This document shows, piece after piece, positions 50,819 to 59,988 of a stretch of 64,000 bases of DNA. The stretch is taken from NCBI RefSeq assembly GCF_036860675.1, contig NZ_JAYKGK010000006.1, positions 124,001 through 188,000 of the forward strand, in the 5' to 3' direction. Below the pieces are notes generated by a model. That model searched no databases. It was not told the origin of the DNA and saw only the letters and a list, made by a program, of their open reading frames with translations. Positions within the stretch are counted from its first letter, which is position 1. Each line of letters starts with the position of its first letter. The position numbers and the translations under genes are program-made. This DNA comes from Rosettibacter primus (GTDB taxonomy: Bacteria > Bacteroidota > Ignavibacteria > Ignavibacteriales > Melioribacteraceae).

Positions 50819-52720
50819 TTACTTTACAGGATAATATGCACCTACATAATTCTTAATATTTTTAGTTTGTCCTGTTAATTTTTTTATTTCATCCGGTAAT
50901 TTCATGCCAGAATTTGCATCAGGAAATGATTGTAGCAATCTGTAATCTTTTAGCTCTGCACATTTGAATAATGGTAAATTAAATTCAGAGTAATACTTAC
51001 TATGAATTTCAAATTGAGGATATAAAGTTCGAAGCTCATCTAACGATTTAAATGCTGCTTGGCATTTTTCATTATTAATAGGGCTCCATAAGATTAAAGT
51101 ATTATAATCTGATTGTGTTACATAAAAATTATAATCAAGAGATTTTAATTGAGGTTGAGTAAGTTTTTGACAAAGTGATGCAGGCTGCCAGACATAGAAT
51201 AATGGTCTTTTAAAATCTTTATCGCCGAATAATAAATTGTTAATGAAGATATGACCTTCGCGTTTATCAACATCTGGACCTGTGCTTGCATGCCAGCCAA
51301 AATGGTCACCAGCTGCCACGCGGGCGTTTCTTGAAATGCAAGCTGTACTGTTAATAAATGTATTGTTATAAATTTGCACATTAGAACTATTCAATATCCA
51401 TATTCCATGGTCACAATTAACAAATACATTATTTGCACATATTGCACCTTTAGATATTTCAAAGAAAAATCCATTATCACTTGGCCATGGCTGATTAATA
51501 TTTAATTCAGTCCTGTTATTCCCAACATTTTCTATCCAATTATTTATAAATACTCCGTCAACATTCCCGACATCATACCAAATCCCATTTGAATATGGCA
51601 GGTCAATTACTAGATTATCATTGCATGTAACACGATGACATTGATTGAAAATTTTTACAGCTGCTGGATAATATCCAGTAATTCTTTCGATGTTATTACG
51701 GGTAAAAATATTTTTTTCAAGCAGAACATCATTTGAACTAATGATATAAATTCCTTCTGTGCTTGTATCACTAATCTTGCAATGTCTAATTGTCAAACTA
51801 TCTCCCCTTATGTATCCAGCCACTCTTGAGCAAAATGATATTTCACAATTTTCTATTAATGTTCCTACAACATCTTTCCCAAAAGTTTTTTCATCAGCAA
51901 GTCCTTCTGGTTCAGTGCCTTCTATTTCAATTGCACGATATGCATATTGAGTAAATTTAATTCCTCGAATAACTGGACCTTTTCTATCTGCCACTTTTCC
52001 ATTAACATCTTTTGTCGTTCTAATTAAAGCTCCATCAAATGCTGTAATTTCAACAAGTTTATTTGTTGGGTCAGTACCAATGTAAACTGTTTTAGTATCA
52101 TAATCGATATAAAAAGAATTTTCATCTACTTCTCCTTCCCATCCTGCTGATTGCAAAAATTTTCCATTTATAAAAACCATATCATTATTAAATCTATGCA
52201 GTGGAGTTTTCTTTCCTTCTCTATCACGCATCCACCAGTCGGCAGGTTTTGACGGAAATAATTTTTCCCATTTAGTTACCCAAAGACCATTTCCTAAACT
52301 TTTCCAGTTATCAGCAATATAAGTTCCTTTAAAAATTGGTTGTTCATCTTTATAAGGTTGAATTATAATTCCTTGATTAAAAATTAGATTTCCAGTTCTA
52401 TAAATACCGCCTCTTAAAATTATTGCATCACCAGTTTTTACCTTTTGAATAGCAGATTCAATTGTGGTAGGATTAATGATTGATTCTCCGGAATTCTCAG
52501 GTTTGCCATCTGGTGAAACATAATAAATTTTTCCAGAGATTTTTGGAATTTCATAAACTTGATAAATTGGCCCATATGGACCGCCAGAAGGTTGTGCAAT
52601 TATTTTTAGTGAAGAAAGCAAGATTAAAAAATAGCACAAAATAAACGTGTATGATTTCAAATTATTTTTATGAATTACTCCCACATTAAAATTCATCTTT
52701 GAGGTTATGTTATATCTCAT
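50819..52720 (-). CDS. Secreted right-handed beta-helix repeat protein
   Basis: A 633 aa protein taken from the ATG at 52720, which has AGGAAA upstream; a longer ORF reaches back into comM and is less likely. A signal peptide is visible (SYTFILCYFLILLSSLKIIAQ). Next comes a DUF1565-like segment (KIYYVSPDGKPENSGESIIN, PTTIESAIQKVKTGDAIILR). Serial beta-helix turns of the NosD/PbH1 kind fill about 230-500 (VGTLIENCEISFCSRVAGYI, STEGIYIISSNDVLLEKNIF, DHGIWILNSSNVQIYNNTFI). The fold is shared by polysaccharide lyases and by non-enzymatic surface proteins; no catalytic residues can be assigned. It is probably extracellular or periplasmic. Confidence 0.75.
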   Translation of the reverse strand: MRYNITSKMNFNVGVIHKNNLKSYTFILCYFLILLSSLKIIAQPSGGPYGPIYQVYEIPKISGKIYYVSPDGKPENSGESIINPTTIESAIQKVKTGDAIILRGGIYRTGNLIFNQGIIIQPYKDEQPIFKGTYIADNWKSLGNGLWVTKWEKLFPSKPADWWMRDREGKKTPLHRFNNDMVFINGKFLQSAGWEGEVDENSFYIDYDTKTVYIGTDPTNKLVEITAFDGALIRTTKDVNGKVADRKGPVIRGIKFTQYAYRAIEIEGTEPEGLADEKTFGKDVVGTLIENCEISFCSRVAGYIRGDSLTIRHCKISDTSTEGIYIISSNDVLLEKNIFTRNNIERITGYYPAAVKIFNQCHRVTCNDNLVIDLPYSNGIWYDVGNVDGVFINNWIENVGNNRTELNINQPWPSDNGFFFEISKGAICANNVFVNCDHGIWILNSSNVQIYNNTFINSTACISRNARVAAGDHFGWHASTGPDVDKREGHIFINNLLFGDKDFKRPLFYVWQPASLCQKLTQPQLKSLDYNFYVTQSDYNTLILWSPINNEKCQAAFKSLDELRTLYPQFEIHSKYYSEFNLPLFKCAELKDYRLLQSFPDANSGMKLPDEIKKLTGQTKNIKNYVGAYYPVK

Positions 52721-52785
52721 AATTTTTTCCTTTAATAATTTAATATCATTGATTGAATATAATAATTTTGTTAATAAATTAAATC

Positions 52786-54324
52786 TCAATGCCCCCAAAG
52801 TTCTCTGTCCAAAGCTCTGTATTGAATGGCTTCACTGATATGCTGCGGAAGTATGTTTTCAGAATTTTCAAGGTCAGCAATAGTTCTGCTGACTTTAATT
52901 ATTCTATCATAAGCTCTTGCAGAAAGTCCTAATCTAGTCATTGCCATTTTTAATAGTTCTTCGGATTGGCTATCGAGTTTGCAAAACTTACGAATTTCTT
53001 TTGTGCCCATGTGTGCATTACAATAAATATTTTTTAATCCCTCAAATCTTTTCAATTGAATCTGACGGGCAGCAACAACTCTTTTTCTAATTTCTTCTGA
53101 TTTTTCTCCAGTTGATGCAGAAGAGAGTTCCTTAAATTTTACAGGCGGAACTTCGATGTGAATATCAATTCGGTCCAATAAAGGACCGGAAATTTTTGAC
53201 ATATATTTTTGAATTTGTGCAGTTGTGCATGTGCATTCTTTAGACGGGTCAGTAAAATATCCACAAGGACAGGGATTCATTGCTGCAGCAAGCATAAATT
53301 TAGCAGGAAATTCTAAAGACATTTTAGAACGACTGATAGTAACTTTCGAATCTTCGAGAGGTTGACGAAGAACTTCCAGCACATTTTTTTTGAATTCTGG
53401 CAATTCATCTAAGAACAAAACTCCATTATGAGCAAAAGAAACTTCACCGGGACGAGGGATACTACCACCTCCAATCAATGCTGCATCACTTACGGTATGA
53501 TGAGGACTGCGGAATGGTCTTTCTGTTATTAATGCTTTATCTTTTGGTAATATTCCAGCAACAGAATGAATCTTAGTTGTTTCGAGAGCTTCTTCAAATG
53601 TAAGAGGCGGTAAAATAGTAGGTAATCTTTTAGCAAGCATTGTTTTGCCGGAACCTGGCGGTCCAATCATTATTATATTGTGTCCGCCTGCAGCAGCAAT
53701 TTCTAAAGCACGTTTTGCATTTTCCTGTCCTTTAACATCGGAAAAATCAATGTGATAATTATTTACTTCTGCAAATACTTCATTTTTATCAGTATAAACA
53801 GGTTCAAAATGATTTTCACCATTTAGAAATTGAATTACTTCGTTTAAAGTTTCAAAGCCATAAACATTTATTCCATCAACAATAGAAGCTTCTTTTACAG
53901 ATTCTTTTGGAAGAATGATATTTTTTATTCCTAATCTTTTTGCTTCAACTGCAATTGGGAGTCCTCCTTTAACTTTTCTTAAAGAACCATCGAGAGAAAG
54001 TTCTCCCAATATCATGGTTTCTTCGAGCAAATTTTGGCTAATTAAATCATTAGATGCGAGGATACCAATTGCAATAGGCAAATCAAAAGCACTTCCTTCT
54101 TTTTTGATGTCGGCAGGAGCTAAATTTACTGTAATTTTTTTTAGAGAAATATCAATCCCAGAATTTTTTAGGGCAGCAGTAACTCGTTCTTTGCTTTCTT
54201 TTACTGCGTTATCGGGCAATCCAACAATTGTTATGGAAGGAAGTTGTTTTTCGCTGTGAGTTTCAACTTCGACTTTGTATGCATCAATTCCAAATGTAGA
54301 AGCTGAAATAATTTTGGAAAACAT
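52786..54324 (-). CDS. comM: ComM/YifB family Mg-chelatase-like AAA+ ATPase
   Basis: Related to ComM, a hexameric helicase that promotes branch migration during natural transformation. The 512 aa protein has the N-terminal Lon-like fold domain (ISASTFGIDAYKVEVETHSE, LPSITIVGLPDNAVKESKER), Walker A GPPGSGKTMLAKRLP at about 220, Walker B in NGVLFLDELPEF, the cysteine cluster NPCPCGYFTDPSKECTC and the C-terminal LSARAYDRIIKVSRTIADLE. The homologues occur in many bacteria not known to be transformable, so competence is not implied. Confidence 0.94.
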   Translation of the reverse strand: MFSKIISASTFGIDAYKVEVETHSEKQLPSITIVGLPDNAVKESKERVTAALKNSGIDISLKKITVNLAPADIKKEGSAFDLPIAIGILASNDLISQNLLEETMILGELSLDGSLRKVKGGLPIAVEAKRLGIKNIILPKESVKEASIVDGINVYGFETLNEVIQFLNGENHFEPVYTDKNEVFAEVNNYHIDFSDVKGQENAKRALEIAAAGGHNIIMIGPPGSGKTMLAKRLPTILPPLTFEEALETTKIHSVAGILPKDKALITERPFRSPHHTVSDAALIGGGSIPRPGEVSFAHNGVLFLDELPEFKKNVLEVLRQPLEDSKVTISRSKMSLEFPAKFMLAAAMNPCPCGYFTDPSKECTCTTAQIQKYMSKISGPLLDRIDIHIEVPPVKFKELSSASTGEKSEEIRKRVVAARQIQLKRFEGLKNIYCNAHMGTKEIRKFCKLDSQSEELLKMAMTRLGLSARAYDRIIKVSRTIADLENSENILPQHISEAIQYRALDRELWGH

Positions 54325-54393
54325 TATTGTTGATGAATTAATTATTAATAAAGTAATAAAAAAAATAATTTAACAAAATAGCCCTCGATATAA

Positions 54394-55065
54394 TTACAAC
54401 AAATCACCTTCTTTTAAAATTATTGCACCATCTCTACCTGAATACATCCTTTTATTGTCTGAGTTAAATTCATACTTAACATCAAGAGAAAGTTTTTCTA
54501 TAGATAATATTTTATAATGTTTACACTTATAGATATGATTTTGCTTTCTTTCACCTGCAACATAAATTGCATAAGATAATAAAAAATGAGTTGCATCATG
54601 TATTACCTTAAATTCATTTGAGGGAGAAAAGTAAAAACTCCTCTGATTCGTTCTAATATTCTTAATATTATAGGTTTTACATTCTAAATAATATGGATTA
54701 TTATTATACCAAAAAATAATATCAGGATAACCAGTTGATTTTTTCCGCCCATTTTCACTTTCTGGTGTTTCAGCATTCAACCCCTGAGAATTTAATGCCT
54801 CTTTAACAAAAGGCTCAATATCATTCCCAACTTCATTCGGGCGTGATCTTAATATACCTTTCTTATTAATCATTCGTCCAGCATTAATAGCAGCTTTTTC
54901 CAATAAATCTAAAACCCTTTTATGGTCATTATTGTTGAAGTCGAAAAAAATAACTTTCTTACCTGTCATTGCTTCAATAACAAGATTAAAAGGAATATCT
55001 TTCAAAGGCTGTAACATTTGTTTTACAATATTTTCAAGCCATTTAGTATAATCTTCTTTATTCAT
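54394..55065 (-). CDS. PD-(D/E)XK endonuclease, putative restriction enzyme
   Basis: A 223 aa protein from the ATG at 55065; a TTG six codons earlier is possible. The nuclease core is clear: E84 (NDIEPFVKEAL), P114-D115 (TGYPDIIFWY) and E128-C129-K130 (YYLECKTYN), the order of PD-(D/E)XK restriction enzymes. No specific family is recognised with certainty. Its start overlaps the end of the GHKL gene by 8 bases, so it is the last member of a coupled three-gene cassette with the methyltransferase. The likely role is cleavage of unmodified foreign DNA. Confidence 0.75.
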   Translation of the reverse strand: MNKEDYTKWLENIVKQMLQPLKDIPFNLVIEAMTGKKVIFFDFNNNDHKRVLDLLEKAAINAGRMINKKGILRSRPNEVGNDIEPFVKEALNSQGLNAETPESENGRKKSTGYPDIIFWYNNNPYYLECKTYNIKNIRTNQRSFYFSPSNEFKVIHDATHFLLSYAIYVAGERKQNHIYKCKHYKILSIEKLSLDVKYEFNSDNKRMYSGRDGAIILKEGDLL

Positions 55066-56896
55066 TATTTCTACCTTCTTCAAATATTTTTAAAATCTCT
55101 TCATATCTTCTTTTAGCCTCTTCAATAATTTCATTATAACTTTTTAAATAAATAGTAACTTTTCCTTGAATTGTAGGTTCTTTACTCATTGACGAATCAT
55201 ATTTTTTACCAATAAGATAACAGTCTAATTTTTCAGAATTTGGGAAGTTATTTTTTAATATATTGTTATATAACATAACTTGTGGGTAATCTTTTATTGT
55301 TATATTATATGAAGGACGTTTTAATTCAATTACTAAATAGCGATCTAATAAATTCTTGCATATCAAGTCAGGTCTCGCTCTAATACGTTTATTTTTATCT
55401 AAAAGTTTATGTTTATTTTTATCCAAAAGTTCTTTTTGTAAAATTGTTTTCAATTGTTGATTACTTGAATAGAGTTTATAATTATCATCTAATATCCATA
55501 AGTTTTTTTCTAAAATTTTATGAATATTTGGAAATTCTTTAGTTGACGAGCTATTTATCATTTCATTAATCTTTTTTATCACTTCCAATCTATTTTTGAT
55601 AAGATTTGATAATGCAGTTATTTCATAAATGCCCCATTCTTCCAATAATTTTGAGAGATTTTCAATATCTCTTGCACTAGCTTTATTTAAGCTTTCTAAA
55701 ATTTGCAACATAGATTCCGTCTCGGCTAAACGAGCAATAAATTCTATAATAGTATTTGCATTATCGTCCGATAAATTATTTAATCTAGGTATTATTGTCT
55801 TTATAGCATCTTCAAATTTTTCTCTAAGTGGTTTGGGTAAGTTTTTAAGTATTCTTTGAATATTTGGGTTTTGATTTATTCTTTTAATCCTTTCATCAGC
55901 TTGTTTTTTTTCTAATTCCCGAGAAATTTTAATTAGTAAATTTTCTACCCAAGTTTTATATTTTTGATATTTTGGATGACTTTTATTAAAACTATCTCTA
56001 CTTGTAGATATAATAAAATTATCTATCGTCATCTCAGGATTGTCAGGATCCAAAAAATCTGCATTGATTTCTCCAATAATTCTATTAGCAACATTAAAAT
56101 AATGTGACGGAGTATTTATATCATATAAAGTTGGTCCCTCTATTGCTCTCCCTCTAACATATGTAATTATCCCTGGTTTTTTTACATCCTTTAATATTTC
56201 GGCTATAACTATTTTACCACTTATAACACCCAACCCCTCTATTTTATCCTTTATTTCTCTTCTTTCCCCTTTTATATCAAGCGGTGAAAGTTTTTGCTTA
56301 TTTACATAAATATAAAAATTATCTGTAAGACCAAACTCCTTAATCAAAAATTCTCTTAACCCTGATGTATCCAATTCTAATGCATGTTCTAGCATATTAA
56401 TTAAATAAATTTTTGTACCACATTTTGTTTTATCAACATCATAATTTATTTCTAATGGGAACTCAAGTAAATTTAAATCTTTTTTATCTTCAAAATAATT
56501 TCTAGAAATTTCTAAAATTGATTTGATACCTTCTTTAAAAGTAATTACTTTCATAATTTTTGCTATACCTAATCCAGCTAATTTACCGATACCTTTATTA
56601 CCAATAGGCTTTCTTTTATACTTAGGTGTTTCTTGAATAATATTTCTTTTGTTATAACCAAGAGATAAATAAATATTTTTAACTTCCTCTGGTAACATCC
56701 CACACCCATTATCTTCAATAATAATTTCCTTTATTTTTTTGTTTTCATCTACTTTAATATCAATAAATACTTCTGAAGCATCAGCATCATAACAATTAGC
56801 AACTAATTCTGAAATTGCCTTAGGGATACTATTATACATAGCTAAACCAATGTTATCCAATAAACGAGGAAAAATTCTAAATTTTACCTTTTCCAT
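55058..56896 (-). CDS. GHKL (MORC/Hsp90-like) ATPase fused to a PD-(D/E)XK nuclease domain
   Basis: A 612 aa protein. Residues 20-330 form a GHKL ATPase: N-box KAISELVANCYDADA with the Mg-binding Asn, G1 box IEDNGCGM and G2 box GNKGIGKLAGLGIAK. A helical, coiled-coil-like middle (about 330-490) follows. The C terminus carries PD-(D/E)XK-like residues P509-D510 (ARPDLICK) and E524-L-K526 (YLVIELKRP). Iyer, Abhiman and Aravind (2008) described prokaryotic MORC/MutL-like ATPases in restriction-modification loci, which fits this context. ATP-driven clamping or translocation coupled to cleavage is inferred. It lies between the methyltransferase (19 bases) and the nuclease (8-base overlap). Confidence 0.8.
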   Translation of the reverse strand: MEKVKFRIFPRLLDNIGLAMYNSIPKAISELVANCYDADASEVFIDIKVDENKKIKEIIIEDNGCGMLPEEVKNIYLSLGYNKRNIIQETPKYKRKPIGNKGIGKLAGLGIAKIMKVITFKEGIKSILEISRNYFEDKKDLNLLEFPLEINYDVDKTKCGTKIYLINMLEHALELDTSGLREFLIKEFGLTDNFYIYVNKQKLSPLDIKGERREIKDKIEGLGVISGKIVIAEILKDVKKPGIITYVRGRAIEGPTLYDINTPSHYFNVANRIIGEINADFLDPDNPEMTIDNFIISTSRDSFNKSHPKYQKYKTWVENLLIKISRELEKKQADERIKRINQNPNIQRILKNLPKPLREKFEDAIKTIIPRLNNLSDDNANTIIEFIARLAETESMLQILESLNKASARDIENLSKLLEEWGIYEITALSNLIKNRLEVIKKINEMINSSSTKEFPNIHKILEKNLWILDDNYKLYSSNQQLKTILQKELLDKNKHKLLDKNKRIRARPDLICKNLLDRYLVIELKRPSYNITIKDYPQVMLYNNILKNNFPNSEKLDCYLIGKKYDSSMSKEPTIQGKVTIYLKSYNEIIEEAKRRYEEILKIFEEGRNNE

Positions 56897-56915
56897 TTTA
56901 ATCTATATATTCTAT

Positions 56916-58205
56916 TTATTCGAACTTTTTAAAAATCAATATATTTTCTTTTTTCATTACATTATATAAACCAAATATCAACTTTAAAATATTTTTTTCT
57001 AGTTTAAAACCAATCTTAGTCATATAGTCTATTGTGAATTCAACGGTTTTTATTTCTTGTCCCTGATATGTAGCATTTCCTATAACAATTACTGCATATT
57101 TATTAGGTTTAAGTATTCTGTACATTTCATCATAAGACTTTTTCATATCCTCATTATATAATTCCACTCTATTTTTACTATTTCCTCTAACACCAATAAA
57201 TTCATTTCGCATTCTCAAAATATCATACCCTAAATCCTTTAGTGAATGTTCATCGTTTTGTACATAATCGAGTGCAATAGAGTAAGGCGGTGATGTAATA
57301 ATTCCATCAATTGAATTTTCTGGCAAATTTATATTCCTTGAATCACCTCTTTTTATTTCAACATCACCTAAAGTTAAATTCAAAATTTTATAAAGATCTC
57401 TATAATCCTTTACAGATTCTATCATTAAATTAAGATTCTTAATAAATGATTGTTCAAATTCCCTTCCTCTTCTAGCATTATCACTAACTGCTAACAACCT
57501 TGCCAGTTTATAAAAGTCTCTAACATCTTCGTTTGGAATTTTATCTATCACATTATAAAAATCTTCTTCGTAATTAAACAAGTTTGTCCTGAGTTTTGAT
57601 AAAATGATTTCTTTAGATTCTATAATTTCATCTAATACATAAAGTGCTTTTGTTTTAACTTTACCTTGTAAAACACATAAAGGGGAAATATCAATGCCTA
57701 TGAAATTAATACCCAAAAGTTGTGCCTCAAGTGCAGTTGTTCCACTCCCAGAAAATGGATCACAAACATATTCACCTTCTTTTAATCTAATTATATTTAA
57801 TAATGCTCTTATCATTTGTGGATGAAACTTACCTTTATAAGGATATATCCAATGAGTTAAATATTGATTCACTGAACGTGTTTGGTTTTTTTGTATAATG
57901 TGAAAATAATCTGTGTATTCGCCAAAAACAGTTTTAAAGTATGACCCTCTTTTTTTAATAAGTCTAATAATATCATCTGATTTGTTCAAAATCCTAAATT
58001 CTCTTAAGCCATTAGTAATTTCATATTCAACCCCCAATGCTTCTAATTCTAATTCTGCTAAAGATAATTCATAAATAAATTGCACATTGTCCAACAAAAC
58101 TAAATCTTTTTTTTCTAAATCATCTTCAATTTGATAAGCCCAAAATTGAGTCTCTGCTCTTTCTAACATTGTTTCGCCTTTGCTTTTAATTTTATTGATT
58201 TCCAT
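56916..58205 (-). CDS. SPPY-type (N4/N6) DNA methyltransferase with Trm11-like N terminus
   Basis: SAM-dependent amino-methyltransferase of 429 aa, probably the modification enzyme of the cassette. Motif I is DPFSGSGTT (149-157) after KGKFHPQMIRALLNI; motif IV is TSPPY (304-308). Motif I thus precedes motif IV, with a 150-residue helical insert between, the reverse of beta-class enzymes. The N-terminal FIYELSLAELELEALG resembles the start of Trm11-type tRNA G10 methyltransferases, so RNA as substrate is an alternative. I chose the ATG at 58205 over the TTG one codon earlier. Confidence 0.8.
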   Translation of the reverse strand: MEINKIKSKGETMLERAETQFWAYQIEDDLEKKDLVLLDNVQFIYELSLAELELEALGVEYEITNGLREFRILNKSDDIIRLIKKRGSYFKTVFGEYTDYFHIIQKNQTRSVNQYLTHWIYPYKGKFHPQMIRALLNIIRLKEGEYVCDPFSGSGTTALEAQLLGINFIGIDISPLCVLQGKVKTKALYVLDEIIESKEIILSKLRTNLFNYEEDFYNVIDKIPNEDVRDFYKLARLLAVSDNARRGREFEQSFIKNLNLMIESVKDYRDLYKILNLTLGDVEIKRGDSRNINLPENSIDGIITSPPYSIALDYVQNDEHSLKDLGYDILRMRNEFIGVRGNSKNRVELYNEDMKKSYDEMYRILKPNKYAVIVIGNATYQGQEIKTVEFTIDYMTKIGFKLEKNILKLIFGLYNVMKKENILIFKKFE

Positions 58206-58246
58206 CAATTTCTACCCTAATTCACTTTTAATAAATATTCATAGAT

Positions 58247-58741
58247 TTATTTAAATCTCCTCAAGAACTCAATTCTATCTCTAAGTTTTTCAACGGGGAC
58301 AAGCAATTTATCTTTCCCAAATATTGCATCTTCTCGATTTGTAAAAACTAATTCATAATCTTTGCTCATTACAATTGCTTCTTCTGGACAAACTTCTTCG
58401 CAGAATCCACAAAAGATGCATCTTAACATATTTATCTCAAATTTCTCTGGATATCTTTCTTTTTCTAATTCTGTTTCTGCAGGCTGAACTTCAATTGCTA
58501 AAGCAGGACATACTCTCGAACACAATCCACATGCAACACACCTTTCTACTCCATTTTCTTCTAATACTAATACAGGTCTTCCACGATATGATGCAGGCGG
58601 TTCAAATTTTACTTCTGGATATTCCATAGTAAATTTGGGACGAAACATGTTTTTCAATGTCAATATCATCCCTTTAATAATTTCTACTATATAAATTCTC
58701 TCAAAAAAATTTAAATCCTTTTTCCTTTTCTTGACTGCCAT
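58247..58741 (-). CDS. nuoI: NADH-quinone oxidoreductase subunit I
   Basis: Carries clusters N6a and N6b in the connecting module of complex I. The 164 aa protein has two 8Fe ferredoxin motifs, CVACGLCSRVCP and CIFCGFCEEVCP, after an N-terminal amphipathic region (IVEIIKGMILTLKNMFRPKF). It lies 36 bases after nuoH. nuoJ, which normally follows, is absent; the methyltransferase cassette begins 41 bases away. Confidence 0.96.
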   Translation of the reverse strand: MAVKKRKKDLNFFERIYIVEIIKGMILTLKNMFRPKFTMEYPEVKFEPPASYRGRPVLVLEENGVERCVACGLCSRVCPALAIEVQPAETELEKERYPEKFEINMLRCIFCGFCEEVCPEEAIVMSKDYELVFTNREDAIFGKDKLLVPVEKLRDRIEFLRRFK

Positions 58742-58777
58742 ATTAATCCTTTCTCCTTTAAAGAAGAATTTCTAAAA

Positions 58778-59809
58778 CTATAATTTGAAAATCATAATTA
58801 ATAATGCAACCCATACAATATTAATTAGTGATAATGGAAACATAACTTTCCATCCTAAATTCATCAACTGGTCATATCGAAATCTCGGTATACTCCATCT
58901 TACCCAGATAAATACAAAAAGCATGAATGCTACTTTAAATAAAAATGCTCCTATTTGTAAAATTGTTGTTAAACTTGAGCTCAACCCTAATTTATCAATA
59001 TAAGGAATTTGCCAGCCGCCAAGATAAAGAGTAACAATTAAACAGCTTGCAATTATCATATTAGCATATTCTGCTAAGAAAAATCCAGCAAACTTGAAAG
59101 AACTGTATTCCGTATGATAACCTCCAACAAGTTCAGGTTCGGCTTCTGGTAAATCAAATGGAAGACGGTTTGTTTCTGCAAATGCAGATACTACAAAAGT
59201 AATAAATCCAATTGGTTGAAGAATTGCATTCCACATCCAGCCATGCTGTGCATTTACAATATCAATTGGTCTTAATGATTCTGAAAACAACAATACTCCT
59301 GCTATTGAAAAGCCCATTGATACTTCATAAGAAATCATTTGAGCAGAGGAACGAATTCCTCCAAGCAAAGAATATTTACTGCCTGATGACCATCCTGCAA
59401 GTGTAATCCCATAAACTCCAAGTGATGTTAATGCAAGAACGTAAAGAATTCCAATATTTACATCAGCTGTAACTAATTTAATTTCATAACCAAATAAATT
59501 TATTGTTGGACCAATTGGTATTACTGCATAAGTAGCAAATGCAACAAAAAGTGAAATTGCAGGAGCCAATGTATGCAGAGTTCTATTTGCAGCTTGAGGA
59601 ACAATATCTTCTTTTAGTAATAATTTGAAAACATCTGCAAATGGTTGAAGAAGACCTTTGTAACCAACTCGATTTGGACCTATGCGATTTTGTGCCCATG
59701 CACTAATTTTTCTTTCAAAGTACACCATATATGCTACGGACAATAATAAAGTTGTAAGTGCAATTATAATCTTGATTATTGTTATGATTATAATTTCCCA
59801 GATATTCAT
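58778..59809 (-). CDS. nuoH: NADH-quinone oxidoreductase subunit H
   Basis: Membrane subunit forming much of the quinone-binding cavity. The 343 aa protein has eight to nine hydrophobic segments and the family motifs ERKISAWAQNRIGPNRVGYK, GLLQPFADVFKLLLKEDIVP, FAETNRLPFDLPEAEPELVG and WVRWSIPRFRYDQLMNLGWK. It starts 301 bases downstream of nuoG, an unusually wide gap for this operon. Confidence 0.97.
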   Translation of the reverse strand: MNIWEIIIITIIKIIIALTTLLLSVAYMVYFERKISAWAQNRIGPNRVGYKGLLQPFADVFKLLLKEDIVPQAANRTLHTLAPAISLFVAFATYAVIPIGPTINLFGYEIKLVTADVNIGILYVLALTSLGVYGITLAGWSSGSKYSLLGGIRSSAQMISYEVSMGFSIAGVLLFSESLRPIDIVNAQHGWMWNAILQPIGFITFVVSAFAETNRLPFDLPEAEPELVGGYHTEYSSFKFAGFFLAEYANMIIASCLIVTLYLGGWQIPYIDKLGLSSSLTTILQIGAFLFKVAFMLFVFIWVRWSIPRFRYDQLMNLGWKVMFPLSLINIVWVALLIMIFKL

Positions 59810-59903
59810 TTAAAGGCACTCCAATATTTAATAGAAAATTTAGTCTTAGTATTAGACTTTCTTTTTCGCTCAATTTAGCTTTGGCGTAGACTATTTATTT
59901 CAC

Positions 59904-59988
59904 TGTCATTCAGAGCCTGCCAAAGTGAACGAAGAATTTAAAATCATTCTAATCTTTCAAAGAAATTCTCCAATTTAAGAATGAGTAT
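59904..59988. repeat. Degenerate palindromic repeat in the nuoG-nuoH gap
   Basis: The 301-bp gap (59810-60110) holds no ORF. Its middle has TGTCATTCAGAG at 59904-59915, followed 18 bases later by GAACGAAGAATTT. From 59961 on there is a weaker reverse-complement partner (AAATTCTCC ... AGAATGAG). This pattern resembles the CATTCTGAGC...GAAGAATCT dispersed repeats seen in many Bacteroidota genomes; that resemblance is from memory. Only one copy is in this window. Nothing else recognisable lies in the gap. Confidence 0.4.

Noticed and set aside
52721..52798. Longer beta-helix protein starting inside comM at 52798
   Set aside because: The extension has no ribosome site, is not signal-like and overlaps comM; the ATG at 52720 has AGGAAA and gives a normal signal peptide.
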